A stretch of 20,972 nt of DNA from a virus, in the IMG/VR virus record IMGVR_UViG_3300002141_000126, positions 1 to 20,972 of that record, one strand, 5' to 3'. Position 1 is the first letter of the stretch; each line of letters begins with the position of its first letter. The position numbers were made by a program, and so were the translations under genes. Below the pieces are notes generated by a model. That model had not been told where the DNA came from. It did no database searches and was given only the letters and a program-made list of their open reading frames with translations. Below are positions 12,227 through 19,940 of the stretch, piece after piece.

Positions 12227-13644
12227 TATTTAGTCCTAGGGTCTTTCAATGTATAAGTCTTCCCTTTATTTGAAGTAAATTCATTCGATTGCTTAGACAC
12301 CCCCGATTTTTTATTATCAGGTTTACTTGTAGTTGGAGGGGTTTTTGCTGGAGGGTTGCCCTTTGCCTTGGCTATAGCTTTTCTATTCCTTTCGGTTATA
12401 TCTGAAATTTGGGATGCGACTATATCCTTAAAGTGTTTATCTACAGCCGCTTTATCAGCATTCGGGTATAAACTTAAGAATGCTTGTTTATTAATCTCAA
12501 CCTGGGCATCAATATTCTTTATTGCCGACTGCTCATATTTTTGAAGCAAATCATTCACGTATTCTTGCCCCTCTGGTGGTAATACCCCTTTTACTTTCAT
12601 AGAGAAATAGTTTCTTACTTTTTTCATAATAGCATTAGGGCCAACAACACCTTCTCTGTCCGCTACGGATTTATTCCCAGGGTCTCCAGCCGCCGTAGAA
12701 AGCATATTCTCAAGACTCACAAGCCCGTGGTCAGCACCAACAAGCCCACGAGCATTATTTATTGACCCTAAAATCTCTAAAGTTTTAGCTTGACTTGAAA
12801 TTAATGAGTTTGTTCTATCAGTAAGGTCTTTTCTTTCATTTGGCGTGAAAGCCCCTTCTTGAGGCGTTATAGTTGTAGTTTTACCTGTCCCTTTACCAAA
12901 GGAGTAGGTTTCCCCAGTATAATTATTTTCCCCGATATACACATCTTCTGGCCTAACTTTTATCTTAGTTCTTATAAAGGCCTCTTCTGGGTTAGGGGAT
13001 CTTGTGTTAACAAACCCAAGATTATAGTCCCCGGTGGCTTCATCTACATATGTTCTAGGAACAAGATACTGGCCTTTATCTCCCTCCCCAGTAATACTCG
13101 CCAGCGTCTTGTAATAATCTAATGCATTTTTCGCAGAGTTCATAGAATCTTCATCGTTGAGTTGAGAGTATTGAGATTCATCTGAAAGCTTCTTGAGACC
13201 AGAATCTATCATCCCACGGTTACCAGTTATGGCCCCAAGCAAAGAAGTCCCTTGGCCGCTTGATGCATACCCTCCTATCTTATCAAGAGTATCCATTATG
13301 CCACCTAAAAAGTCTTTCCCACCGCTATCCGTCGTTTTCCCACCTCCAACAACTTGAGAAAGAGAATTTACAACGTCCATTATACTTGTTGGGCGTCTAG
13401 GGGTTGGTTTTCTTGTAAAATCTGTTTCTAGCGACTTTATCTTTGATAGAATGTCAGACTCATTACCTACTTGAGGGGTTTGTTGCAAAGATATTGGAGA
13501 TTCTGAACTCATAACATCTTTTAGAGGGATATTTCTATTCTCATTTAACTGCATAACAGACTGGACGAACTGGTCCATGGTTAATGGATCCACTTCACCA
13601 AAATCTATTTCGTTATATTCTTTATACCTTGGTTTAGCGGGCAT
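12226..13644 (-). CDS. internal virion protein, gp15-like by position
   Basis: A 472-residue protein starting at ATG 13644, which has GGGAG 9 bases upstream and leaves only an 11-base overlap with the previous gene; an in-frame ATG at 13725 would force a long overlap. The N-terminus is MPAKPRYKEYNEIDFGEVDPL. The middle contains Ser/Gly-rich loops and an LTDRTNSLISSQAKTLEILGSINNARG helix. Residues 360-430 are helical (VLPPEGQEYVNDLLQKYEQSAIKNIDAQVEIN). The C-terminus is Lys/Pro/Ser-rich and probably disordered. No catalytic motif was found. The position between small helical virion proteins and the 667-residue protein supports an internal or ejection role. Confidence 0.6.
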   Translation of the reverse strand: MPAKPRYKEYNEIDFGEVDPLTMDQFVQSVMQLNENRNIPLKDVMSSESPISLQQTPQVGNESDILSKIKSLETDFTRKPTPRRPTSIMDVVNSLSQVVGGGKTTDSGGKDFLGGIMDTLDKIGGYASSGQGTSLLGAITGNRGMIDSGLKKLSDESQYSQLNDEDSMNSAKNALDYYKTLASITGEGDKGQYLVPRTYVDEATGDYNLGFVNTRSPNPEEAFIRTKIKVRPEDVYIGENNYTGETYSFGKGTGKTTTITPQEGAFTPNERKDLTDRTNSLISSQAKTLEILGSINNARGLVGADHGLVSLENMLSTAAGDPGNKSVADREGVVGPNAIMKKVRNYFSMKVKGVLPPEGQEYVNDLLQKYEQSAIKNIDAQVEINKQAFLSLYPNADKAAVDKHFKDIVASQISDITERNRKAIAKAKGNPPAKTPPTTSKPDNKKSGVSKQSNEFTSNKGKTYTLKDPRTK

Positions 13645-14080
13645 ACCCAGCCGCTCCCATAGCTGCCTTGTCCGAAGCGTATTTATTTCGCTCTGACCTT
13701 CTCGCAACAGCATCATCGTATGCAAGTTTGTTTATATCAGAAGAAAGCCCTCTGTTTACATCTCCGGAAGCTCTATTCTTTAGTGTAGCGGCTTGCCCAC
13801 CGCGAACGCCTGAATTTTCTAGGTTTAAATCAAAAGCTCTACGCCCTTCTTGTTGCCCAAGGAGGTTCTCCGCTGCATAATCGCTCATTATTTGTTGAAG
13901 TTCATCTGGAGCGCTTTCGGTGCCCTCCATTAACTGCTTTTCACCAGAGGCCATGAGCTCTTCGCCCTTTTGTCTTCCAAGTGTGTCTAATGCTTTTTGG
14001 TACGCAAGCTGCGTATCAAACATTTTTTCTTGCGATTTTCTATTTTCACTAGACTCCATTACGGATGGATCAGACCCCAT
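13634..14080 (-). CDS. Ala/Gly/Gln-rich helical virion protein (gp14-like by position)
   Basis: A 148-residue protein, almost wholly helical, rich in Ala, Glu, Arg and Gln (EELMASGEKQLMEG, YAAENLLGQQEGRRAFDLNLENSGVRGGQAATLKNRASGDVNRGL). The central L...SGVRGGQ.A.L..R...D.NRGL pattern, with repeated small residues and regular hydrophobics, is typical of short internal core or ejection proteins of podoviruses. GAGGT lies about 8 bases upstream of the start. It ends inside the start of the next gene. No family match is claimed. Confidence 0.6.
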   Translation of the reverse strand: MGSDPSVMESSENRKSQEKMFDTQLAYQKALDTLGRQKGEELMASGEKQLMEGTESAPDELQQIMSDYAAENLLGQQEGRRAFDLNLENSGVRGGQAATLKNRASGDVNRGLSSDINKLAYDDAVARRSERNKYASDKAAMGAAGYAR

Positions 14081-14083
14081 AGT

Positions 14084-14362
14084 TTATACCTCTTTTTTCC
14101 GTCTTCCCATATAAAGATCATAAAGATTGTTACCCATTTTTTCATCGCCAATAAGTCCGCCAATAGCTTTATTGGGATTTTTAAACATATCATAAGCTTT
14201 TAACGCAGACGCCCCAGCTCCACCTATAAATGTCATAGGATCTTTTGCGTCTACCATAGAACCAAATACGTTTTTGGTTGAATCTCCAGGAGATGATCCG
14301 TCCTTTTTTGAGAAAAGGTCTTTGGCCACATTTGCAATCGCTAACATTGTTGCTGGATCCAT
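14084..14362 (-). CDS. small virion-operon protein, 92 aa
   Basis: A 92-residue protein. The start MDPATMLAIANVAKDLFSKK is an amphipathic helix. A middle part with PMTFIGGAGASALKAYDMFKNPNKAIGGLIGDEKMG is Gly/Ala-rich and could be membrane-interacting. The basic end is GRRKKEV. Such short proteins with hydrophobic Gly/Ala stretches occur among ejection proteins. It follows the GNAT-like gene by 3 bases and is followed by the next gene after 3 bases. No family recognised. Confidence 0.55.
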   Translation of the reverse strand: MDPATMLAIANVAKDLFSKKDGSSPGDSTKNVFGSMVDAKDPMTFIGGAGASALKAYDMFKNPNKAIGGLIGDEKMGNNLYDLYMGRRKKEV

Positions 14363-14365
14363 ATT

Positions 14366-14755
14366 TTATCTTTCTATAATGCAGTAGCACCAACCATCGC
14401 CGGGATATTGCATGGAACATTTTATTTTAGTACAGAATCTAATCATTCTCTTATTGGTATTTTTTACCTTAAAAATGATTTTTTTTCTATTCCGAACTAT
14501 TCCGATTACCTTAGATAAATAAAGCATTTTATTTTCTGATAAAAGGAAAGCCTCAACGATAATTACAGTTGTTTCGTCTGGGTAGAAATAGAATATAGAG
14601 CCACAAAGCTCACCGTTTTCATATATTTTTAGGCATTCATACATCTTTAAAAGATGCTCTATATATGAATGGTGCGCTTCTTTTTGAGAACTTAGAATAC
14701 CTTCCTCATATAGAGAAAGAAGATCCTCTACTCCTTGTTTTTCACTTCTTGCCAT
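14366..14755 (-). CDS. small GNAT-like protein, possible virion core component
   Basis: A 129-residue protein from ATG 14755, which has AGGGGGA about 10 bases upstream and overlaps the preceding gene by 28 bases; an in-frame ATG at 14827 would overlap by 100 bases. Residues 35-110 (LKIYENGELCGSIFYFYPDETTVIIVEAFLLSENK...LSKVIGIVRNRKKIIFKVKNTNKRMIRF) follow the GNAT acetyltransferase beta-alpha pattern: a strand carrying NGEL-x-G, a strand with acidic tip, a helix, then a strand and helix. The canonical R/Q-x-x-G-x-G/A acetyl-CoA loop is not evident, so it may be inactive. Several podoviruses encode a small protein at this position (T7 gp13). The GNAT call is low confidence. Confidence 0.45.
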   Translation of the reverse strand: MARSEKQGVEDLLSLYEEGILSSQKEAHHSYIEHLLKMYECLKIYENGELCGSIFYFYPDETTVIIVEAFLLSENKMLYLSKVIGIVRNRKKIIFKVKNTNKRMIRFCTKIKCSMQYPGDGWCYCIIER

Positions 14756-16509
14756 TTTATAGACATCCCCCTGAATGATATATTCCCTTTTATAACTCGT
14801 ATTTCGTACTGTATCCATCTTGCCCAAAGGTTCAAGTGGACTACCCTATAGTCCTCTGAATTTTCTACTACATCATACACCTGCCCAGAATATATATCTT
14901 CATCATAAACCCCAGCGGATAGTGTAATTGGGAAAACCATTCTTTGCCTAGAATTACCATCTAAAGTAATAGAAACCTCTAATTGAGCATCGTTGCTATT
15001 TGTGAAAAAGAACTCAAAAAGCTCTATGTACTTCACAATATCGCTTGTAAGTAATTGCCCAGATGCGATCACAGAGGGAACGTCTTCCTCTCTATATGTA
15101 ATATCTGAATAAAAAAGCTCCACCCTAGTATCCCCCAAAAGGCCCGCATATAGCCTTTGGTTTATAACACTCATGAAATTATATAAAGGGGAATAATTTT
15201 CTGTCCGAATATTATAAACCGACCAACCTTGCACACGGATATCAAAAATAAGTACAGCATCCCCACAAATTAGGTGGTACTTATAATCAAAAAAGCAAGC
15301 ATAGATATTTGCGTTTGGAATGCTGTAGTTTTCCAATGTCGGCTTTATTGGCTGGCTTATATTGTCTGCCTTTAGGTTATCTAACGAAGTAGCCACCGGC
15401 TGGTTGAAGTTACCATTGAATATCCTGATATCATTTATAGAGCTCAAGAAAACAACTCCACCAAAAAAATCCCCATGAGCTGGAACACTTACCATAGAGT
15501 ATCCATCTTTTACCCCAACGTTTGATCGAGTAGCGGATACCGTGGGGATCTCTGTGGACGCATCTAGTACATAGATTGTCTTCTGTGATCCTATAATCAC
15601 CTTTGAATAATCTTGCGCCATACCCACCAATGGGGTTCCATCATTATTGATATTTGTGATGTTTAAGAAGTTTGCGCCATCAAAAACTTCTATTTCTGGC
15701 TCAGTCACCCAAGCATAATTAGGATAAACTCGATCAACAACCCCAATAAGTCTTTCATGATTTGTCTGTATAAACTTCACTTTTGGCAAAAAGTTATTTA
15801 TTTGTGGGAGTGGAGTAGTTAGGCTCCCATCTGCAATATTATCGATATAAGTAAGTGTCGTATTGTCCCCTATAGTTGCGACAAGAAAATACGTCGATCC
15901 GTTGGCCATTGTACGATACAATTTCCTAGAGGTAGTGCTTGCGTACCCTATGGGCAAATTTAATAATGTCCTATCATTCAAAAGTGTTATTGGTTGCGAG
16001 TAAGACCCTATTATTTCTTCCCCACCGGACGTCTCATAGGTCATTGCATATTTATAATTCCCAGTAAGTACCCCCGGAGAAAATATACGTGCAGCTGGCG
16101 CCCCCATTTCTGCGGATGTAACACCATTATAATAAGCTACGTTGTTTATCCCATTCGAGAAGAATAATTTATTATTCATAATGCAAAATGACAGCTTCCC
16201 AACTGTCATCCCAGAATATATGGCCGTCAATGAGGATGGCCATCCTTTGTATACCGTACCTCCAAATGCCACAATATTCTCTATTTGAGCAAATCCATTT
16301 TCATCAACATACTGGAACTCAAATATCCCATCTATATTTGAAGTAGATTCTTGTTCAAACTCAAGACTTGGGAGAAGTATCTTATCTGCGCCAATTATAT
16401 TGTCAAAATTGACATTTTCAGATACAAAAAAATAGTCTTGCCCCATAAATTTTGGGCCAACATCTGTACGAAGCCCTTTGAAATATATTTGGGCAATCTC
16501 TTTTTTCAT
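14728..16509 (-). CDS. beta-propeller-like tail protein (tubular B / P22 gp10-like)
   Basis: A 593-residue protein from ATG 16509, which overlaps the preceding stop by TAATG; an earlier in-frame ATG at 16548 would overlap more. It is almost all beta: repeated short blades with small turns and many aromatic/hydroxyl strands, e.g. IENIVAFGGTVYKGWPS, IMNNKLFFSNGINNVAYYNG, GNYKYAMTYETSGGEEIIGS, RKLYRTMANGSTYFLVATI, KVIIGSQKTIYVLDAST and GGVVFLSSINDIRIFNGNF. This is the pattern of podoviral tail nozzle or stabilising proteins with a propeller (T7 gp12 and P22 gp10 types). The position right after the adaptor protein agrees. The closest family is not certain. Confidence 0.65.
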   Translation of the reverse strand: MKKEIAQIYFKGLRTDVGPKFMGQDYFFVSENVNFDNIIGADKILLPSLEFEQESTSNIDGIFEFQYVDENGFAQIENIVAFGGTVYKGWPSSLTAIYSGMTVGKLSFCIMNNKLFFSNGINNVAYYNGVTSAEMGAPAARIFSPGVLTGNYKYAMTYETSGGEEIIGSYSQPITLLNDRTLLNLPIGYASTTSRKLYRTMANGSTYFLVATIGDNTTLTYIDNIADGSLTTPLPQINNFLPKVKFIQTNHERLIGVVDRVYPNYAWVTEPEIEVFDGANFLNITNINNDGTPLVGMAQDYSKVIIGSQKTIYVLDASTEIPTVSATRSNVGVKDGYSMVSVPAHGDFFGGVVFLSSINDIRIFNGNFNQPVATSLDNLKADNISQPIKPTLENYSIPNANIYACFFDYKYHLICGDAVLIFDIRVQGWSVYNIRTENYSPLYNFMSVINQRLYAGLLGDTRVELFYSDITYREEDVPSVIASGQLLTSDIVKYIELFEFFFTNSNDAQLEVSITLDGNSRQRMVFPITLSAGVYDEDIYSGQVYDVVENSEDYRVVHLNLWARWIQYEIRVIKGNISFRGMSIKWQEVKNKE

Positions 16510-17435
16510 TAAACGAAGTAAATCCCAGAGTTTTGAGTCTCTGCCCAAAATGGGGCACGTATAGCCCCTCCATTGTTGGTCATTTTACGCCCACGGAATA
16601 CCTCGGCCTTTATTTTTTCTAGTTGCTCTATAAATCTCTTCTCATAGACACCCATACGGGTTGGATCCACCTTTGCCAGCAAAGATCCGGCTGTATATGC
16701 CGTAATAGCTTCCATGTGCTCATCAGGGACTTCCATCTCTCTGTCCAATATTTCATTTGGGATAACGTTATTGGTTACGGGGATGTTAAAATGCCGTTTA
16801 AAATAGAAAATCCATAGATTTGTTTCTAAAACATCGGAATCTTTTAAATGGCTTGCCGCCACTGTATTTTGCACACCGCGTGTACACCCATAAAGCTTTG
16901 TCGCGTCACGGTAAATATATTGTATCTTTTCTCCACCAATTTGAAAGTACCCATTATTAAGCAAGAAACCGCTAGCATCATGAACTTCTATTTCGGTTTC
17001 TGTTTTATTTATTTGTTTTGATAGATATGTAGAATACCCGGCCGTTACAGATGTAGGGTAAACCCTTAGCTTGTTTTGCCATGGGACTAACCATCTGGGG
17101 ATCCCCTTCCACTGATAAACAAAGTTGTTTTCGCTTTGATTTAATTCAGTAATATCTACCATGTACTTAATGCCTTGGATATAAACCTCGCAATACCTAT
17201 AGCACATAGAACGAAGCGCATCTTCTGGCGCATCTATTTCCATAGTAGAGGTTGGCAGCCTAAAAGTGTAAATACCCTCTATTGCCCTTGTCTCTTTTGC
17301 GTATTTATCAAGCGCATACCGTAGCTTCAAAACTATGTTATTGTTATTAAATAGTGTGTTTATAGACTTTCCAGAAAGATCGTCTAGAGTTGAGGTATCA
17401 AACCTTATTTGGTCTATACATTCTTGTACCTTCAT
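16509..17435 (-). CDS. head-tail adaptor-like protein (tubular A-like)
   Basis: A 308-residue protein. Residues 1-75 are helical (KVQECIDQIRFDTSTLDDLSG, NIVLKLRYALDKYAKETRA). Residues 60-150 hold beta strands and a PRWLVPWQNKLRVYP segment. Residues 155-210 form a small beta domain ending LYGCTRGVQNTVAASHLKDSDVL. The C-terminal part is helical (PDEHMEAITAYTAGSLLAKVDPTRMGVYEKRFIEQLEKIKAEVFRGR). A helical bundle with an inserted beta domain and a CTRG...T.AASH motif is a recurrent theme of phage adaptor proteins that bind the portal and hold the tail. The next gene is the propeller-like tail protein, as expected for adaptor then nozzle. Confidence 0.65.
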   Translation of the reverse strand: MKVQECIDQIRFDTSTLDDLSGKSINTLFNNNNIVLKLRYALDKYAKETRAIEGIYTFRLPTSTMEIDAPEDALRSMCYRYCEVYIQGIKYMVDITELNQSENNFVYQWKGIPRWLVPWQNKLRVYPTSVTAGYSTYLSKQINKTETEIEVHDASGFLLNNGYFQIGGEKIQYIYRDATKLYGCTRGVQNTVAASHLKDSDVLETNLWIFYFKRHFNIPVTNNVIPNEILDREMEVPDEHMEAITAYTAGSLLAKVDPTRMGVYEKRFIEQLEKIKAEVFRGRKMTNNGGAIRAPFWAETQNSGIYFV

Positions 17436-17929
17436 TACTCGCCCAATATGTACATCAAAAATGAGGTAGATGATGCAGACGCATCGATGTTTATAAGTCT
17501 ATGGGTAGAATCTATAGAAAGTGGAGTTGTAAACGAAAACATATAAGAAGCGCCTGGTGGGATAACTATCCCATTATCAACATCATTCCAGTAAAATGCA
17601 TTGTTTGCGCTAGCCGCCCCTAGAATTAGGTCATTTGCGGAACTTGTATTGTATAATACAAATGACTTCAACCCACTTAGATCTCCGTCATTATTACGAA
17701 CGACCGTTGTGCTATATCCGGTTCCAGACTGATTGTTTATATCAGTAAAATCAAAATCAAAAGCAGTTGTCCCAACTGTCCCAGATACAGAATAAACAAG
17801 GTCGTCCTCTGCTATTGTCAAATCATTAATAGCATCAGGCGTTTTGTGCTGCTGGGTTATCTCCCCGGTGGAGGTCTCAATGTATTCTACAATATCAAAT
17901 TTCTGACCTGAAAACCCTGTAATACTCAT
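17435..17929 (-). CDS. beta-rich structural protein, 164 aa
   Basis: A 164-residue acidic protein rich in Thr, Ser, Asn and Asp with alternating strands (VYSVSGTVGTTAFDFDFTDINNQ, GLKSFVLYNTSSANDLILGAASANNAFYWND, GIVIPPGASYMFSFTTPLSI). A C-terminal PPGASYMFSF strand after a loop resembles jelly-roll decoration or baseplate-type virion proteins. No family recognised. GGGGTGA precedes the previous gene's junction, and the start overlaps the upstream stop by TAATG-style packing. A virion location is inferred from composition and the structural operon. Confidence 0.5.
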   Translation of the reverse strand: MSITGFSGQKFDIVEYIETSTGEITQQHKTPDAINDLTIAEDDLVYSVSGTVGTTAFDFDFTDINNQSGTGYSTTVVRNNDGDLSGLKSFVLYNTSSANDLILGAASANNAFYWNDVDNGIVIPPGASYMFSFTTPLSIDSTHRLINIDASASSTSFLMYILGE

Positions 17930-18288
17930 TATTCACCCCAAACCGTTATGGTTATTTCGGCATCTGTGCCGCTATCGTTTTTTGCCCATATATTATCAAC
18001 ACTTCCAGTAAATAGCATATACTTACATAAAAGGCCAACTTCATCACTAGACATCGTTTTTATATAAAGATCTTGGCTGGATTGTAATTGTATTGCAGAT
18101 ATGTTGCCTATCCCCATTTGGGAGTATTTTTGTTTAGAGAAAATACTCTCAAAGTCTCCCCCATCATAGATAACTTTAAAAGTTCTTTTCCCCTCATAAA
18201 ATGCGGACTCTGCCTCTACATTAGACTCGGAAATAACTTCCGAATTTTCATTTGAAATAACTTTATTTATCTGAAATAGAATCTGCAT
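17929..18288 (-). CDS. beta-rich structural protein, 119 aa
   Basis: A 119-residue protein from ATG 18288, overlapping the upstream stop (TAATG); an in-frame ATG at 18468 would overlap by 180 bases and reads through Arg/Gly/His-rich sequence that does not look coding. It starts MQILFQINKVISNENSEVIS and contains strands such as RTFKVIYDGGDFESIF, AIQLQSSQDLYIKTMSSDEVG and the end DAEITITVWGE. It resembles the neighbouring 164-residue protein in composition, and both end in an acidic xxGE, so they may be related virion proteins. No family recognised. Confidence 0.5.
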   Translation of the reverse strand: MQILFQINKVISNENSEVISESNVEAESAFYEGKRTFKVIYDGGDFESIFSKQKYSQMGIGNISAIQLQSSQDLYIKTMSSDEVGLLCKYMLFTGSVDNIWAKNDSGTDAEITITVWGE

Positions 18289-19394
18289 TATGCGTCTACC
18301 AAATAACCCAAGACATCGATAACCGCTGTGGCTGTCAGCGTGTTTGCCCCTCCCATGAGAAAGGTGAGAACGTCGGCGGCGATGCCCTCCGCATGTGGCC
18401 CATTCTTCAAATACCCTGTCTGTCCCCCGCTTCCAGCTACAAATGGAGACAGAGCCAGCAAGAAACAATCCCCTACACCAAAACCTGATGGAAATGTTCC
18501 AAAGCTGGCAAATACGTCATTAAACGTAGCCGAATTAAAACCAATCGTGAACGACTGGTCTATGTTCGCAGTAAACCCACGCACAACGATATCAGTCACG
18601 ATCAATATTTTCGATGCTGGAACAGTATAAAGTACCTGGCCTGTAAGTGTTTGCAAATTTACCGTTGTTCTTGATATTAACTGTATCAATCCTGTATCTC
18701 CTGATCCTGAAAATTCCCATGTTCCTGTATTGCTTGTAAACCAACTTGATTTTGACTGAAATGTTATCTCAGACACCGCCAATATCTCCGTGGATTCAAT
18801 ATATCCGCCTTCGTCAGTTGTAGTGGTGCCATTTGTTATAAACACGTCATACGGCGCTATAAGTCTCATCCCATCGGCATCTGTTATGTTAAACGTAAAA
18901 TCTAGCCCCGATTTTGGCTTAGGGAGATTAACATATGACAAAGCAGCTGCCCCTGTATTGATAAATGATGCCCCAGACATTGAATTGTATACCTGGAATT
19001 TATACAATTCAGAGTTTTCTTCATATGAACCACTAAACTCTACCAATACCGTATTATCATAGTCAGAGTAATTTTTTATCTCTAAAAACTCCACTATGCC
19101 ATAAAACACAAATTTATCAGTTACAACGATCTCATTCTGGTAGTTTATCCTTATGGCCAATGGCTCAGAACATTGTATATAAATAACCCTTATGGCCGAT
19201 ACTGTCGTAACATTAATAGTCCCATCGCCAAATACATTCATATCAACATCATTCCAAGAATTTGACGGCGATAATTTCACAAGCTTATAGGAAGAGAAGT
19301 CATATTCTTGTGCAATATAGGATGCATCTTTTGATAGAACAAAAGTTCCATTTTTTTCTATCGTTGTTACATTATACGTTATTGATCTTGCCAT
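18288..19394 (-). CDS. beta-rich structural protein, 368 aa
   Basis: A 368-residue protein with almost continuous beta-strand composition rich in Thr, Ser, Val and Phe. Strand-like pieces include TVSAIRVIYIQCSEPLAIRINYQ, KFVFYGIVEFLEIKNYSDYDN and ILIVTDIVVRGFTANIDQSFTIG. The C-terminal 90 residues (DVFASFGTFPSGFGVGDCFLLALSPFVAGSGGQ, then GIAADVLTFLMGGANTLTATAVIDVLGYL) look like a jelly-roll or fibre-type end. No family recognised. The start has no Shine-Dalgarno site of its own; its ATG overlaps the TAA of a well-supported mini-ORF, so it is probably translated by coupling. Likely a virion surface or tail accessory protein. Confidence 0.55.
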   Translation of the reverse strand: MARSITYNVTTIEKNGTFVLSKDASYIAQEYDFSSYKLVKLSPSNSWNDVDMNVFGDGTINVTTVSAIRVIYIQCSEPLAIRINYQNEIVVTDKFVFYGIVEFLEIKNYSDYDNTVLVEFSGSYEENSELYKFQVYNSMSGASFINTGAAALSYVNLPKPKSGLDFTFNITDADGMRLIAPYDVFITNGTTTTDEGGYIESTEILAVSEITFQSKSSWFTSNTGTWEFSGSGDTGLIQLISRTTVNLQTLTGQVLYTVPASKILIVTDIVVRGFTANIDQSFTIGFNSATFNDVFASFGTFPSGFGVGDCFLLALSPFVAGSGGQTGYLKNGPHAEGIAADVLTFLMGGANTLTATAVIDVLGYLVDA

Positions 19395-19441
19395 TAATCA
19401 ATCCAATCAGGATCTCCAAGATCCCATGGGTCAAATTTCAT
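19394..19441 (-). CDS. 15-aa acidic Trp-rich mini-protein / leader peptide
   Basis: A 15-codon ORF reading MKFDPWDLGDPDWID. AGGGAG lies 8 bases before its ATG, a textbook ribosome-binding site. Its start overlaps the upstream mini-ORF stop (TGATG) and its stop overlaps the start of the 368-residue gene (TAATG). It may serve as a leader that couples translation of the structural protein, or as a mini-protein. It shares the ending D-W-(V/I)-D with the mini-ORF at 7661-7702. Confidence 0.5.
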   Translation of the reverse strand: MKFDPWDLGDPDWID

Positions 19442-19566
19442 CAATAAAACTCCCTAAGGAACATAATGGCAATTCCTCCTAATTTTACGTCGCATATGGA
19501 ACGGTCGCTATTTTGCGAAATCCACTGTTTTTGGCCTAGAATCACGCACTTTATTCTCATAATCAT
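19441..19566 (-). CDS. 41-aa unannotated small protein
   Basis: An ORF of 41 codons from an ATG that overlaps the TGA of the 125-residue gene (ATGA), or 39 codons from an in-frame ATG at 19560. It has a mixed hydrophobic/charged composition: an N-terminal RIKCVILGQKQWISQN segment, two cysteines, and an end LGGIAIMFLREFY that could be a short amphipathic or membrane segment. Its stop overlaps the next mini-ORF start (TGATG). It fills the gap between two genes exactly, which supports it as real. The ribosome-binding site is weak, and no family recognised. Confidence 0.5.
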   Translation of the reverse strand: MIMRIKCVILGQKQWISQNSDRSICDVKLGGIAIMFLREFY

Positions 19567-19940
19567 AAGTCGTTTACTTTTCTGGGTTCCCCATTTTTAA
19601 CCGTATCCGCGTTATTGATTACCTCGGTCAAGTTGGCCAGCAACCCCTTTTCGCCTTCACCAACCACACGCCCATTACTAACGACCGTAAAGAAAACGGT
19701 CTTCGGCATAGAATAACGAATGCACAACTTTTCAAATTCGGTATTAAAAGCCTTGAAATTCAAGGCCTCAACTTGCAGGGGATACGATTTGTTCAAATAG
19801 CTCAAAACGTCGGTCATTTTCTCCACCGGAATCGTTATCTTTTCGCCAGCACACGTAATATCCAGATTGCCGTCATCAGACACTTTCATATCCACAGGCT
19901 TGAATTCTTCTACTTTTTCTACAACTTTGGGATTAGACAT
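19563..19940 (-). CDS. hypothetical protein, 125 aa
   Basis: A 125-residue soluble protein. It begins MSNPKVVEKVEEFKPVDMKVSDDGNLDITCAGEKITIPVEKM, with a central LQVEALNFKAFNTEFEKLCIRYSMPKTVFFTVVSNGRVVGEGEKGLL and a short helical end. The predicted content is alpha/beta; no motif or family recognised. TTCAGGAG lies 7-8 bases before the ATG. Its base composition appears somewhat less AT-rich than its neighbours, but I did not compute it. It sits between the S74 fibre and the mini-ORF/structural block, so a fibre assembly or virion accessory role is possible. Confidence 0.55.
   Translation of the reverse strand: MSNPKVVEKVEEFKPVDMKVSDDGNLDITCAGEKITIPVEKMTDVLSYLNKSYPLQVEALNFKAFNTEFEKLCIRYSMPKTVFFTVVSNGRVVGEGEKGLLANLTEVINNADTVKNGEPRKVNDL

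Noticed and set aside
13645-13725. Longer N-terminus for the 472-residue internal protein
   Set aside because: Starting at 13725 would overlap the previous gene by 92 bases and has no suitable ribosome-binding site, while ATG 13644 follows GGGAG at 9 bases.
14756-14827. Upstream start for the GNAT-like protein
   Set aside because: Would overlap the propeller gene by 100 bases; ATG 14755 has AGGGGGA at a fitting distance.
16510-16548. Upstream start for the propeller-like protein
   Set aside because: Would extend into the adaptor gene; the TAATG overlap at 16509 matches the packing used throughout the operon.
18289-18468. 60-residue N-terminal extension of the 119-residue structural protein
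   Set aside because: It is Arg/Gly/His/Cys-rich, unlike the rest, and lies entirely inside the 368-residue gene in another frame; the TAATG start at 18288 is far better.
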